Assembly: GCA_045638145.1 (NCBI GenBank)
Contig: JAZUAU010000017.1
Span: 1-61,068, forward strand
Reading direction: 5' to 3'
DNA from: SFWF01 sp045638145
GTDB lineage: Bacteria; Bacillota; Clostridia; Oscillospirales; Acutalibacteraceae
DNA length: 61,068 nucleotides
Every line of letters starts with the position of its first letter. The stretch's first letter is position 1. The notes under the pieces were generated by a model. It was not told where the DNA came from. It made no database searches and saw nothing but the letters and a program-made list of their open reading frames with translations. Of the stretch, positions 7,771 to 16,852 are shown in pieces. The position numbers and the translations under genes were made by a program.

Positions 7771-8466
7771 TTATTCTCCTATTTTCGCGACTACGGAGAG
7801 GAGAATCGCGAGCACCTCTTCCCCGTTTATATCGAGAGAATTGGTATAGCTGTCGCTCGCAGAGTCGCCTGCATCATCGGATATTTTGCGTAAAGTTGTA
7901 TAAGGAATTCCCGCTAAATTTGCCACGTAAGCGATAGCCGCAGATTCCATATCACAGGACATGGCATGAAAAGTTTCCTTGAGAAAATTGCGCTTATCAT
8001 CATCACAAATAAAGCTGTCTCCACTGACTACAACACCGCTTTTTATAAAGGAATAATTCTCTGTAAAGAGCTGATTTAGTGCCGCATCGCCCTTATAAAC
8101 ATTCTCCTGAAGTGGTTTTTCACAGGGCTTATAGCCAAGAGGTGTAAGGTCGAAATCGTGTTCTATATACTCGGTGCCTACCATAAATTCGTTGCGCTTT
8201 ATACCCGAAATTCCGCCCGAAAGGCCAAAACTGAGAATTGCATCAAGTTCCATTGTTGCAAAATAGGTTGCGGCAGCGGCGGCATTTACCATTCCGACAC
8301 CGCAAAGGACTGTATACAGTTTGATATTTTCAGATAGGTTAAAAATATGTCCCTCGCGGGCGAAGAAATCATGTCTTTCGGCGGACGTTTTCTCTGCCAT
8401 GTCACGAAGCATTACGTATTCGCTTTCGTCTGCGATTATAAGTCCTATTCTTTTTTCGCTCTGCAT
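7771..8466 (-). CDS. mtnN: 5'-methylthioadenosine/S-adenosylhomocysteine nucleosidase
   Basis: Cleaves adenine from MTA and SAH in the methionine salvage/activated methyl cycle. About 231 residues: N-terminal MQSEKRIGLIIADESEYVML, then VLCGVGMVNAAAAATYFAT, LSFGLSGGISGIKRNEFMVG, and the active-site region CDMESAAIAYVANLAGIPYTTLRKISDDA, whose ME and SDxA residues are catalytic in the family. I prefer the ATG at 8466, which is 8 bp after the AAGGA site, over the ATG at 8475. It is the last gene of the recJ-rel-dtd-hemZ run. Confidence 0.92.
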   Translation of the reverse strand: MQSEKRIGLIIADESEYVMLRDMAEKTSAERHDFFAREGHIFNLSENIKLYTVLCGVGMVNAAAAATYFATMELDAILSFGLSGGISGIKRNEFMVGTEYIEHDFDLTPLGYKPCEKPLQENVYKGDAALNQLFTENYSFIKSGVVVSGDSFICDDDKRNFLKETFHAMSCDMESAAIAYVANLAGIPYTTLRKISDDAGDSASDSYTNSLDINGEEVLAILLSVVAKIGE

Positions 8467-8467
8467 A

Positions 8468-8752
8468 TTATTCATCCTTTATTTTGTTAATCATTTTGCC
8501 AAGCCGCTTTATCTCGCTTGTCTTCTCGGTAATACTGCTGATAAGCTTCCCCTTTTCGACGTTATCTGCAAGCTCTGCATTCAAACCCTCAGCATAGGAA
8601 ATTCTGCCAAGCTCTTCATAGCATTTAGTACGCTTTGCTTCGAGTGAGGCAATTTCAAATTTAAGCTTTGAAATGCGTGCGGCCTGCTCCGCCTTTTTGC
8701 AAACTATGTCAATGCCTTCCTTTGTCTTTTCGACTATATTGTCAAAATCCAT
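8468..8752 (-). CDS. conserved hypothetical coiled-coil protein
   Basis: I do not recognise a family. The 94-residue protein is almost wholly helical, with heptad-like patterns (EQAARISKLKFEIASLEAKR, then KGKLISSITEKTSEIKRLGK), no signal peptide and no membrane span. The start ATG at 8752 follows AGGAG. It lies 13 bp after hemZ and its stop is 1 bp before the mtnN start codon, so it is clearly part of the same transcript. A small cytosolic coiled-coil protein is all that can be said. Confidence 0.8.
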   Translation of the reverse strand: MDFDNIVEKTKEGIDIVCKKAEQAARISKLKFEIASLEAKRTKCYEELGRISYAEGLNAELADNVEKGKLISSITEKTSEIKRLGKMINKIKDE

Positions 8753-8765
8753 AAGTTACTCCTAA

Positions 8766-10220
8766 TTATTTATTAATACCTGCGTAAAAGGCTTTTATGC
8801 CTGCCTTGCGGGATACCATTTCATCAAACCGGTCGATATACTCATAAGGATATTTATAGTTATATATGCGCTCAATTCTTGCAGAATCGGGTTCGCGAAG
8901 TTTTGTTACGCCGCTTGCACCGCAGGCAAGAATCGTGTGGGTTTCGTCCATAATATATACGTTATAAAATCCCTCAAAGCCGCGCTTTGAATAACCGACA
9001 TTTTCAAGATTTCCGACAGTTTTGCTCTGTCTGTAAAGGTAATAGGGCAAAATTTCGGCTTCGGTTAATCTTTTCCTTGCGAAATCGACCATTTTTGCCG
9101 CTTCCTCGCCTACCGACATATCAGGCAGATTTCCGCCTACAGACAGAGTTGACGCCCTTTTCATCGAGAGAGAATGCACCGTAACGCTTTCAGGGTTTAG
9201 GTCTATAATCTCTTCTATAGTTGACTTAAAGCTGTCATAGGTATCGGTTGGAAGACCTGCGATAAGGTCCATATTTATATTGTCAAAACCAATTTTTCGA
9301 GCCAGATGAAATGCTTCCCTTGTTTCCTCGGCCGTATGATTTCTGCCTATTTTCCGAAGCACCGAATCGTTCATAGTTTGAGGGTTAATACTGATTCGGG
9401 TAGCGCCGCCATTCTTTATGGCGATTAACTTATCTTCGGTTATGGCATCGGGTCTGCCTGCTTCGACCGTATATTCGGAAACTCCGGCAAAGTCGAAGTT
9501 ATCTGACACTGTACCCATTACAGCTTCGAGCTGTTTTTCATTTAAAGCAACGGGTGTACCGCCACCAATATAAACCGTTTCGAGCTTTAATTTCAATTCC
9601 TTTGCAATTCTTCCCGTCTCGTAAATTTCCTTGCAAAGAAGCTCGACGTAGGGCTCTATAAGGTTTTTTGCCTTATCTACCGAATGTGAAACAAATGAGC
9701 AGTAGGCACATCTTGAGGGACAAAAAGGAATCGAAATATAGAGACTGAAGGAATTATGAGCCGAGTGCTTTATTATTTTATATTCGGGACTCATAGTATC
9801 GCGGCAGAGTGATATTTTTTGTTCGCTTACAAAAAGCTCATTCCTGAAATATTCTTGGGTGTTCTTTTCTCCCAGCTTATCACAAAGCTTGTGATAAAGC
9901 TTTACGGGACGGACACCAGTAAGAAGTCCCCACGGCGGATTGTAGCCCGTAAGCTCGGCAAAGCAATCATAAAGGCAGGCTGCAAGGGAAAGCTCCTGCG
10001 ACTTTTCGTCGGTATCACATTCTCTTTTACGCTCTGCATACAAATCCCCTGTCCAAAGCTTGGCCGAAGCGGTTTTACCATCCCCCCTTAGCTCTGTTAC
10101 GGCATAAATATCGTCGGGCTTTTCTTCGTTCCGTATTGCAATTTTCTCAAAGGGTAAGAATATTCTACACAGCTTTTCAAGCTCGTAATTAAAGCTATGA
10201 CCAATATTACATAAATTCAT
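8766..10220 (-). CDS. hemZ: radical SAM HemZ-like coproporphyrinogen dehydrogenase family
   Basis: Radical SAM enzyme of the HemN/HemZ family, expected to act on coproporphyrinogen III without oxygen or a related substrate. The 484 residues have an N-terminal extension of about 160 residues typical of HemZ, then the cluster motif IPFCPSRCAYCSFVSHSV (CxxxCxxC), ETVYIGGGTPVAL, and RISINPQTMNDSVLRKIGR. No other haem biosynthesis gene is nearby. Starts 1 nt after the dtd stop. In Clostridia HemZ homologues often lack a haem pathway context, so the true substrate is uncertain. Confidence 0.9.
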   Translation of the reverse strand: MNLCNIGHSFNYELEKLCRIFLPFEKIAIRNEEKPDDIYAVTELRGDGKTASAKLWTGDLYAERKRECDTDEKSQELSLAACLYDCFAELTGYNPPWGLLTGVRPVKLYHKLCDKLGEKNTQEYFRNELFVSEQKISLCRDTMSPEYKIIKHSAHNSFSLYISIPFCPSRCAYCSFVSHSVDKAKNLIEPYVELLCKEIYETGRIAKELKLKLETVYIGGGTPVALNEKQLEAVMGTVSDNFDFAGVSEYTVEAGRPDAITEDKLIAIKNGGATRISINPQTMNDSVLRKIGRNHTAEETREAFHLARKIGFDNINMDLIAGLPTDTYDSFKSTIEEIIDLNPESVTVHSLSMKRASTLSVGGNLPDMSVGEEAAKMVDFARKRLTEAEILPYYLYRQSKTVGNLENVGYSKRGFEGFYNVYIMDETHTILACGASGVTKLREPDSARIERIYNYKYPYEYIDRFDEMVSRKAGIKAFYAGINK

Positions 10221-10221
10221 A

Positions 10222-10683
10222 CTAATTGTTCCTATTCCAAATGTTGGTATCTACGGTAATAGTAACCGGACCGTCATTTAAAAGCTCGACCACCATATCG
10301 GCACCGAAAACGCCCTTTTCTACCCTCTTCACACCGCACTTTAAAAGCTCAGCGCAAAAATACTCGTAAAGTTTATTTGCCTCTACGGGCGGCATAGCAG
10401 GGTCGAAGGAGGGACGGTTGCCCTTTTTCATATCGGCACAAAGTGTAAAATTTGAGATAACAAGGGCACTGCCGCCGATATCCATTACCGACAGATTCAT
10501 TTTATCATTTTCGTCGGTAAAAATGCGAAGCCTTGAAAGCTTTGATGCCAAGACCTCTGTCTCCCTTTCGGTGTCCTCTTTGGTTACACCAAGAAGGATT
10601 AGAAGCCCCTGTTCTATTTCTCCGCGAACATAGCCATCTACCTTTACAGAGGCAAATTTTACTCTTTGAATGACTGCTTTCAT
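10222..10683 (-). CDS. dtd: D-aminoacyl-tRNA deacylase
   Basis: Removes D-amino acids (and mis-attached glycine) from tRNA. The 153 residues start MKAVIQRVKFASVKVDG and show the active-site segments ALVISNFTLCADMKKGNRPS and ELLNDGPVTITVDT. The family consensus at the first site is SQFTL; here it is SNFTL, a mild variation. Length is normal. The start ATG overlaps the rel stop (ATGA), implying translational coupling within the recJ-rel-dtd-hemZ transcript; rel-dtd adjacency is very common in Firmicutes. Confidence 0.96.
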   Translation of the reverse strand: MKAVIQRVKFASVKVDGYVRGEIEQGLLILLGVTKEDTERETEVLASKLSRLRIFTDENDKMNLSVMDIGGSALVISNFTLCADMKKGNRPSFDPAMPPVEANKLYEYFCAELLKCGVKRVEKGVFGADMVVELLNDGPVTITVDTNIWNRNN

Positions 10684-12872
10684 CGGTTTGTTCTCTCCAC
10701 GCTATATACTCCCGAAAGCTTTTGTAGCTTTGCGATAATGGAATTAAGGTGTTCAACGCTTGCCGCAGAAACGGTAACCGTCATAAGGCAGTTGCCACCC
10801 TTAATTGCGCGGGCATTAACCGCATGAAGACCGACGCGCATATTAAAGAGTACGTTTGTAATATCGGCAAGAAGTCCGTCACGGTCAAGTCCCGAAATCT
10901 GAATAGTGGAGGTAAAGGAGGTTGACTTTCCGTCGTCTGCCCAATATGCGCCGATCCAGCGTCCTCTCTCTTCGAGCGAGTCGGTATCCTTTGGCACGTT
11001 TACGCAGTCCTTCTTATGAACCGAAACACCGTGACCTCTTGTGATAAAACCGATAATATCGTCTCCGGGCAGGGGGTCGCAGCACTTTGAAAGCTTGATA
11101 AGACAGTTGTCGATTCCCTCGATAATAACACCGTCGCGCGAACGGGGTGTGTGCTTTTGGATATACTCCTCAATCTTTGTTTCCTTAGAAGCCTTGACAA
11201 GCTTTGTGTAATCCTCCTTGATTCGAGGCATTATCTTTTCAAGACTTACTCCACCGTATCCGATAGCGGCATAAAGCTCCTCAGTGTCGGAAAGCCGCTG
11301 TCTTTTCGCTATGTCAAGAAGAAAGGCTTGCATTTCAGCATCGGGCAAAATAATTGAGTTTCTTCTGAATTCCGAATCGATAGCGGCCTTGCCCGTCTGA
11401 ATATTTTCTTCTCTTCTCTCTTTTTTGAACCAAGAGCGAATTTTTGCCTTTGCACCGCTTGTAACGGCAATAGAGAGCCAATCTCGGGAAGGTCCGTGCC
11501 CTGCGGCGTTGGTTGTTAAAATCTCAATAACCTCGCCCGTTTTTACCTCGTGAGTTATCTGAACTATTTTACCGTCTACCTTTGCACCAATCATTCGGGT
11601 TCCTACTGCCGAGTGAATAGCAAAAGCAAAGTCGATAACGGTAGCCCCTGCGGGCAGGCTGATAACATCCCCCTTTGGGGTAACAGCGTAAACGTCCTGC
11701 GCGAGGTCAACCTTTATGGTTCTTATAAGGTCGGTCGTATCCTCCGATTGGCTTTCAAGCACCTGACGAATCCACTCAAGGCTTGTATCCATCTTGGAAT
11801 CCTTTTTGGTAACTCCCTCTTTATACTTCCAATGCGCCGCAATTCCGAGCTCGGCGGTATGGTGCATTTCAAAGGTTCTTATCTGTATCTCAAAGGGTAT
11901 CGCCTCTCTGCCGATAACGGTGGTGTGAAGCGACTGATACATATTGGGTTTGGGGGTTGAAATATAGTCCTTGAAGCGTCCGGGGATTGGGCGAAACATA
12001 TCGTGCATTATACCGAGCACGTTATAGCAGTCTGTAACGGTACCCGTTATCACGCGAACGGCATAAATATCGTATATTTCCTCAAAATCTCTGCCCTGCA
12101 TAAACATTTTTCGGTAAATACCTGGGATAGATTTGACTCTGGACTGAAGCACGAAATCCACACCCGGCATCTCCTCATGAAGACGTTCTTCGATGCGGTC
12201 ACGAAGGGTTTTGAAAGCAGCTTCTCTGAAATTACTCTTCTCACCGAGAAGCCCTTCAATCTCGGAATAAGCAATGGGGTCAAGATGGCGGATTGCAAGG
12301 TCCTCAAGCTCTTCTTTTATGGCGTGCATACCAAGACGGTGGGCTATCGGGGCATAGACCTCGATGGTTTCAAGCGATTTTTCAAGTTGTTTTGCCTCGG
12401 GAAGTGAATCAAGTGTTCGCATATTATGAAGTCGGTCGGCAAGCTTTATTACTATAACGCGGATATCCTTACCCATTGCGATAAGCATTTTGCGGAGGGA
12501 TTCCGCCTGAGCCTGCTCACGGGAAACATACTGAATTCGACCAATTTTTGTTACGCCATCCACAAGAAGGGCAACTTCTTCTCCAAAGTCGCGTTTAATC
12601 TCATCGGAGGAAATTTCGGTATCCTCTACAACGTCATGTAAAAGGGCGGCGGCAATAGATTCGGAATCCATTCCAAGTGTAACGATAATTTTGGCAACGT
12701 TCAGCGGATGAATATAATATTCCTCGCTTGACTTTCTAAATTGACCCTTGTGCGCCGAAACACAGACTTCATAGGCGCGACGGATGAGCGGAATATTGTA
12801 TTTTTCGCCCTGTTCCTGCATTACCGACATTAATGCTTCAAAATCGGCTTCATAAATGTTATCAAGTTCCAT
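10680..12872 (-). CDS. relA: bifunctional (p)ppGpp synthetase/hydrolase Rel
   Basis: Stringent-response enzyme that makes and degrades (p)ppGpp on sensing uncharged tRNA at the ribosome. About 730 residues with the full layout: HD hydrolase (HPLNVAKIIVTLGM and LLHDVVEDTEI near residue 80), synthetase domain (GIYRKMFMQGRDFEEIYDI, EIQIRTFEMHHTAELGIAAHW), TGS (AVTPKGDVISLPAGATVIDF near 400), and a C-terminal ACT domain from about 650. The HDxxED hydrolase residues are intact, so hydrolase activity is expected. I use the ATG at 12872; the GTG at 12878 overlaps the recJ stop. Confidence 0.96.
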   Translation of the reverse strand: MELDNIYEADFEALMSVMQEQGEKYNIPLIRRAYEVCVSAHKGQFRKSSEEYYIHPLNVAKIIVTLGMDSESIAAALLHDVVEDTEISSDEIKRDFGEEVALLVDGVTKIGRIQYVSREQAQAESLRKMLIAMGKDIRVIVIKLADRLHNMRTLDSLPEAKQLEKSLETIEVYAPIAHRLGMHAIKEELEDLAIRHLDPIAYSEIEGLLGEKSNFREAAFKTLRDRIEERLHEEMPGVDFVLQSRVKSIPGIYRKMFMQGRDFEEIYDIYAVRVITGTVTDCYNVLGIMHDMFRPIPGRFKDYISTPKPNMYQSLHTTVIGREAIPFEIQIRTFEMHHTAELGIAAHWKYKEGVTKKDSKMDTSLEWIRQVLESQSEDTTDLIRTIKVDLAQDVYAVTPKGDVISLPAGATVIDFAFAIHSAVGTRMIGAKVDGKIVQITHEVKTGEVIEILTTNAAGHGPSRDWLSIAVTSGAKAKIRSWFKKERREENIQTGKAAIDSEFRRNSIILPDAEMQAFLLDIAKRQRLSDTEELYAAIGYGGVSLEKIMPRIKEDYTKLVKASKETKIEEYIQKHTPRSRDGVIIEGIDNCLIKLSKCCDPLPGDDIIGFITRGHGVSVHKKDCVNVPKDTDSLEERGRWIGAYWADDGKSTSFTSTIQISGLDRDGLLADITNVLFNMRVGLHAVNARAIKGGNCLMTVTVSAASVEHLNSIIAKLQKLSGVYSVERTNR

Positions 12873-12877
12873 TGTCA

Positions 12878-14896
12878 CTACCCCCTTCTGTTTAGTTTTT
12901 TTAGTATTGCGGCATCGGCAAGATTAACCTTTACGCCGCTGTTTGATATTTTAAGCGTGGGCACTCCCTCTTTGCTGTAAAGGGAGCAGATGCCAAGCTC
13001 ACAAAGTGCTTCTGCAGAAATCAGCACCTTTGCGGGCGAAACGGTATTCTGCAATTTGTTCATAAGTTTTGCAATAGGCTTTTCGCTATGTATGATTTCT
13101 TTGTAAACTGCTGCTGTTTCCTCTCTTGTGGGTGCGATTTCGGTGTAATCGCCCGAAAGACCTGATTTAAAGGATTCGTACTCATCCATATCAATAAGAA
13201 TCTGTTCGGGATTTTCACTTGCCGCCCTCATTTCCTTTATGTGAACGGTTAAAGATGTAGTTCCGTTATATTCGTTAGAGTCGACAGTAACAGCAATGTC
13301 AACCGTCTGACCTGCCTCGAAGGAAAACTCCTGCGGTGTTGTGCCAAAAAGCATTGCTATAAAGGAACACCCGTTTTTTGTGAAGCCGAGGCGCAGATGT
13401 TTGCCCGATGCTACGGGCGAAATCTTTTCGAGTTTTACTCCATAAATCCCAAAAACGGGCATGGGATTACCAACACCGAAGGGCTCAAGTGCGCGAAGCT
13501 CCTCTACAAGGTCTAGCGAGAGCGCCGAAGGATTCAGCTTGCAATCAAGCCTTACCTCGGGGAAAACTCTGTCGAGATTTGCGGCATATTCGTTAATAGC
13601 GCGTCTGAAATCGCCTATAAGCGAAGCAGAGAGTGTTACTCCTGCCGCCATTTCGTGACCGCCAAATTTTGAAAGAAGATATGAACACTTGGCAATTGCG
13701 TCATAAATTGAAAAATTTCTTATGCTTCGTGCCGAGCCGTTTGCCACTCCATCCGATACAGAAAGTACAACGGCGGGTCTGCCGTATTTTTCTGCAATGC
13801 GGGCGGCAACTATGCCGATAACACCATGGTGCCAACCCTCGCCATCAACCACTATCACGCGGTTGTGCTTATACCCATTCTTTTCTACCTTTTCTACGGA
13901 CTCTGCAAATATTTTCTTTTCAAGTGACTGTCTTCTGATATTCTCATTACAAAGAAGCTCTGCAAGTCCGTTCGCAACCTCATCCTCATCTGCGAGTAGC
14001 AATTCCACAGCACGGGCGGCATCGCCCATTCTTCCTGCAGCATTTAGCCTTGGTGCGATAGAATAGGCAATTTTCGAGGCATTAAGGGTATAAGGGTCGA
14101 TTCCAGATGCCTTTAGCAATGCAGAAACACCTCTTCGCTTCCCCTCTTTTATAACATCGATTCCCGCCCTTACGGCAGAACGATTTTCTTGTATAAGGGG
14201 CATAACATCAGCTACCGTACCAACCGTTACAAGATCGCCGTATTCATAAAGCATTTCTTCAGAGCTTTTACCCTCCAGCGCAGAAATAAGCTTAAACGCC
14301 ACCATAACACCGCAGATTTCCTTAAATTCGGAAAAGTCATCTACTCGGTGGGGGTCTATAACCGCATCGGCTTCGGGCAGTTCATCACAGGGTAGATGGT
14401 GGTCAGTTACTACAACCTTCATTCCAAGTCGCTTTGCATAATCAATCTCGGAAATAGCCGAAATCCCGTTGTCAACCGTTATTATTAGGTCAACATTCTG
14501 CGCATGGAATTTATCAATAGCCGAAATATTAATTCCGTAGCCGTCCCTTTCGCGGTCGGGCACGGCATAAATCACCCTTGCGCCACGATTCTTAAGATAG
14601 CTGTAAAGAAGGGCTGTTGCAGTAACACCGTCGACGTCGTAATCACCAAAAACGGCAATAATTTCTTCGGAATAGATAGCATCCGAAATGATATCCACCG
14701 CTTTTTCCATATCGCGAAGTTCAAATGGATCATTCATCAAAAGATCGGGAGAAATGAGTTCGGAAAGCTCATAAGGGTCAGTATAACCGCGTCCTGCCGC
14801 AATCAGGGCAATAAACGGATCGATATTACACTCTTCCGCAAGCTCTGCCGCAAGTGCCTTTTCGAGCGGATTTACCGTCCAGCGTTTATACTGCAT
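12878..14896 (-). CDS. recJ: single-stranded-DNA-specific exonuclease RecJ
   Basis: 5'-3' ssDNA exonuclease for recombination and repair. About 672 residues with DHH motifs: VFGDYDVDGVTATALLYSYL, IITVDNGISA, VVTDHHLPCDELPEADAVID, and the linking RLNAAGRMGDA; the DHHA1 domain has GWHHGVIGIVAARIAEKYGR and KFGGHEMAAGVTL. A C-terminal OB-like region follows. ATG at 14896 is preceded by AGGAGG; the longer reading from 14932 is rejected. It is the first gene after the promoter at 14944-14972 and is followed at once by rel. Confidence 0.95.
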   Translation of the reverse strand: MQYKRWTVNPLEKALAAELAEECNIDPFIALIAAGRGYTDPYELSELISPDLLMNDPFELRDMEKAVDIISDAIYSEEIIAVFGDYDVDGVTATALLYSYLKNRGARVIYAVPDRERDGYGINISAIDKFHAQNVDLIITVDNGISAISEIDYAKRLGMKVVVTDHHLPCDELPEADAVIDPHRVDDFSEFKEICGVMVAFKLISALEGKSSEEMLYEYGDLVTVGTVADVMPLIQENRSAVRAGIDVIKEGKRRGVSALLKASGIDPYTLNASKIAYSIAPRLNAAGRMGDAARAVELLLADEDEVANGLAELLCNENIRRQSLEKKIFAESVEKVEKNGYKHNRVIVVDGEGWHHGVIGIVAARIAEKYGRPAVVLSVSDGVANGSARSIRNFSIYDAIAKCSYLLSKFGGHEMAAGVTLSASLIGDFRRAINEYAANLDRVFPEVRLDCKLNPSALSLDLVEELRALEPFGVGNPMPVFGIYGVKLEKISPVASGKHLRLGFTKNGCSFIAMLFGTTPQEFSFEAGQTVDIAVTVDSNEYNGTTSLTVHIKEMRAASENPEQILIDMDEYESFKSGLSGDYTEIAPTREETAAVYKEIIHSEKPIAKLMNKLQNTVSPAKVLISAEALCELGICSLYSKEGVPTLKISNSGVKVNLADAAILKKLNRRG

Positions 14897-14943
14897 TTTT
14901 CTCCCTCCTATCGAAATCACACATTTACCCAATATAATAGTTA

Positions 14944-14972
14944 ATTATATCAAACAATATTAGCTTTTTCAA
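14944..14972 (-). promoter_or_regulatory. recJ operon promoter
   Basis: Minus-strand -35 TTGAAA (14967-14972) and -10 TATAAT (14944-14949) with a 17-bp spacer, 47 bp upstream of the recJ start. It should drive recJ-rel-dtd-hemZ-coiled-coil-mtnN. Confidence 0.8.
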
Positions 14973-14981
14973 TAATTATAT

Positions 14982-15019
14982 AAAAAAACGGAAGCATTTC
15001 ATAAGAAACACTTCCGTTT
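14982..15019 (-). terminator. intrinsic terminator after split transketolase
   Basis: AAACGGAAG and CTTCCGTTT arms enclose an inner TTTC/GAAA stem; on the minus strand the hairpin is followed by a run of seven T. It ends the long miaB-to-tktC run. Confidence 0.88.
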
Positions 15020-15034
15020 CAAACTCATTTTTAA

Positions 15035-15982
15035 TTACTTTTTAAGAGCGATAGCTGCCTTTGCCTTTTCTACAATGTTTGCGGCACGAAGACCGAATCT
15101 TGTGAGAACCTCTGCGGCAGGACCCGAAGTTCCGAAGGTGTCCTGAACGCCGACCTTAAGAACGGGAACAGGCCAATTTTCAGAAACTACATCTGCAACT
15201 GCACTTCCAAGACCGCCAACAACGCTGTGCTCTTCAGCGGTAACGATTGCACCGGTTTCCTTTGCGGCCTTGATTACGATTTCAGCGTCAAGAGGCTTAA
15301 TGGTAGCCATATTGATAACTCGGGCCTCAATGCCCTCTGCCTTTAAGGTTTCAGCAGCCTCCACTGCCTCTGATACCATAAGACCGGTTGCGATAATGGT
15401 AACATCCTTACCGTCTTTGAGCTCTACACCCTTGCCGATTTCGAACTTGTAGTCATCAGCATTTACCATAGGAAGAGCGAGGCGGCCGAATCTCATATAA
15501 ACGGGGCCGTCGTGGTCGATAGCGGCACGTACAGCGGCACGAGCCTCGATGTCGTCAGCGGGATTGATGATGGTCATGCCGGGGATTGTGCGCATAAGAG
15601 CGATATCCTCACAGCACTGGTGGGTAGCGCCGTCTTCGCCAACAGAAATACCTGCGTGTGTAGCACCGATAATCACGTTAAGATGGGGATAACCGATAGA
15701 GTTTCTAACCTGCTCGAAGGCTCTGCCTGCGGCAAACATAGCAAAAGAGCTTGCAAAAACCTTTTTGCCTGTGGTTGCAATACCTGCAGCAATGCTTATC
15801 ATATTCTGCTCTGCTATACCACAGTCATAAAATCTCTCGGGGAATGCCTTCTTGAAGCCACCAGTTTTGGTAGCTTCTGCCAGGTCAGCATCGAGGACTA
15901 CAAAATCGTCTCTCTCATTTCCAAGTTCAACAAGACTCGCACCGTAGGAGTCACGGGTTGCAACCTTTTTAATATCAGCCAT
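15035..15982 (-). CDS. transketolase, C-terminal subunit
   Basis: C-terminal half (pyrimidine-binding and C-terminal domains) of a two-subunit transketolase of the pentose phosphate pathway. The 315 residues start MADIKKVATRDSYGASLVEL and contain RFYDCGIAEQNMISIAAGIA, SVGEDGATHQCCEDIALMRT and a final domain ending AKAAIALKK. ThDP is bound between this chain and the N-terminal subunit encoded immediately upstream (14 bp gap), so the two must be made together. Similar split enzymes are common in Clostridia. A 1-deoxyxylulose synthase identity is unlikely given this length and split. Confidence 0.93.
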   Translation of the reverse strand: MADIKKVATRDSYGASLVELGNERDDFVVLDADLAEATKTGGFKKAFPERFYDCGIAEQNMISIAAGIATTGKKVFASSFAMFAAGRAFEQVRNSIGYPHLNVIIGATHAGISVGEDGATHQCCEDIALMRTIPGMTIINPADDIEARAAVRAAIDHDGPVYMRFGRLALPMVNADDYKFEIGKGVELKDGKDVTIIATGLMVSEAVEAAETLKAEGIEARVINMATIKPLDAEIVIKAAKETGAIVTAEEHSVVGGLGSAVADVVSENWPVPVLKVGVQDTFGTSGPAAEVLTRFGLRAANIVEKAKAAIALKK

Positions 15983-15996
15983 TCTTTTAGTCCTCC

Positions 15997-16836
15997 TTAC
16001 ATTAACTCTGCAAGCTTAGCATCAAGCTCTTTGATAGCTTCTGCGTGCTGCTCATCGTTGGGTGCCTTACCATGCCAACCACATTGATTTTCCATAAAGG
16101 AAACTCCGTTACCCTTAACCGTCTTCATAATAATAGCTGTGGGCTTTTCTGTTTCCTTTTCAGCAGCAGCAACAGCAGCCTCGATTTCCTCGAAATCGTG
16201 TCCGTTAATGGTAATTACATTCCAACCGAAAGCGGCAAATTTGGGCTCGAAGGGAGCGGGAGAGTTTACTTGCTCGATAGTACCGTCGATCTGAAGTCCG
16301 TTGTAGTCAACAAAGGCGGTGAGATTAGAAAGCTTCTTATTTCCCGCAAACATAGCGGCTTCCCAAACCTGACCCTCTTCGCACTCACCGTCGCCGAGCA
16401 GAGCATAAACTCTGAAAGAGTCACCAAAATGCTTCGCAGAGAGAGCCATACCACAAGCAGCCGAAATTCCCTGACCAAGAGAGCCTGAAGACATATCAAC
16501 ACCGGGAACACCCTTCATATCGGGGTGACCTTCGAGGCGTGAATCGGTCTTACGAAGAGTAAGTAGTTCCTCGACATCAAAATAGCCTCTGTGCGCAAGG
16601 GTAGCATATAGCACGGGTGCTGCGTGACCTTTTGAAAGCACAAAACGATCGCGATCTGCCATTCTGGGGTTCTTTGGGTCAATGTTCATCTTCTCAAAAT
16701 AAAGATATGTGAGAAGGTCTGCTGCTGACATAGAGCCGCCCGGATGACCTGCTTTTGCACTATGTACCGAATCGATAATGCTCTTTCTGATGTTAAGAGA
16801 CATTACCTTCAGTTCTTTAATTTTTTTTGCGTCCAT
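15997..16836 (-). CDS. transketolase, N-terminal subunit
   Basis: ThDP-binding half of a split transketolase. The 279 residues show KAGHPGGSMSAADLLTYLYF, LSKGHAAPVLYATLAHRGYF, GSLGQGISAACGMALSAKHF and the ThDP/Mg motif LLGDGECEEGQVWEAAMFAG followed by VDYNGLQIDG. The length equals the N-terminal third of fused transketolases. It lies directly upstream of the C-terminal subunit and 16 bp after a HAD phosphatase gene; strong GGAGG ribosome binding site before ATG 16836. Confidence 0.95.
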   Translation of the reverse strand: MDAKKIKELKVMSLNIRKSIIDSVHSAKAGHPGGSMSAADLLTYLYFEKMNIDPKNPRMADRDRFVLSKGHAAPVLYATLAHRGYFDVEELLTLRKTDSRLEGHPDMKGVPGVDMSSGSLGQGISAACGMALSAKHFGDSFRVYALLGDGECEEGQVWEAAMFAGNKKLSNLTAFVDYNGLQIDGTIEQVNSPAPFEPKFAAFGWNVITINGHDFEEIEAAVAAAEKETEKPTAIIMKTVKGNGVSFMENQCGWHGKAPNDEQHAEAIKELDAKLAELM

Positions 16837-16852
16837 AATTCTCCTCCAAAAC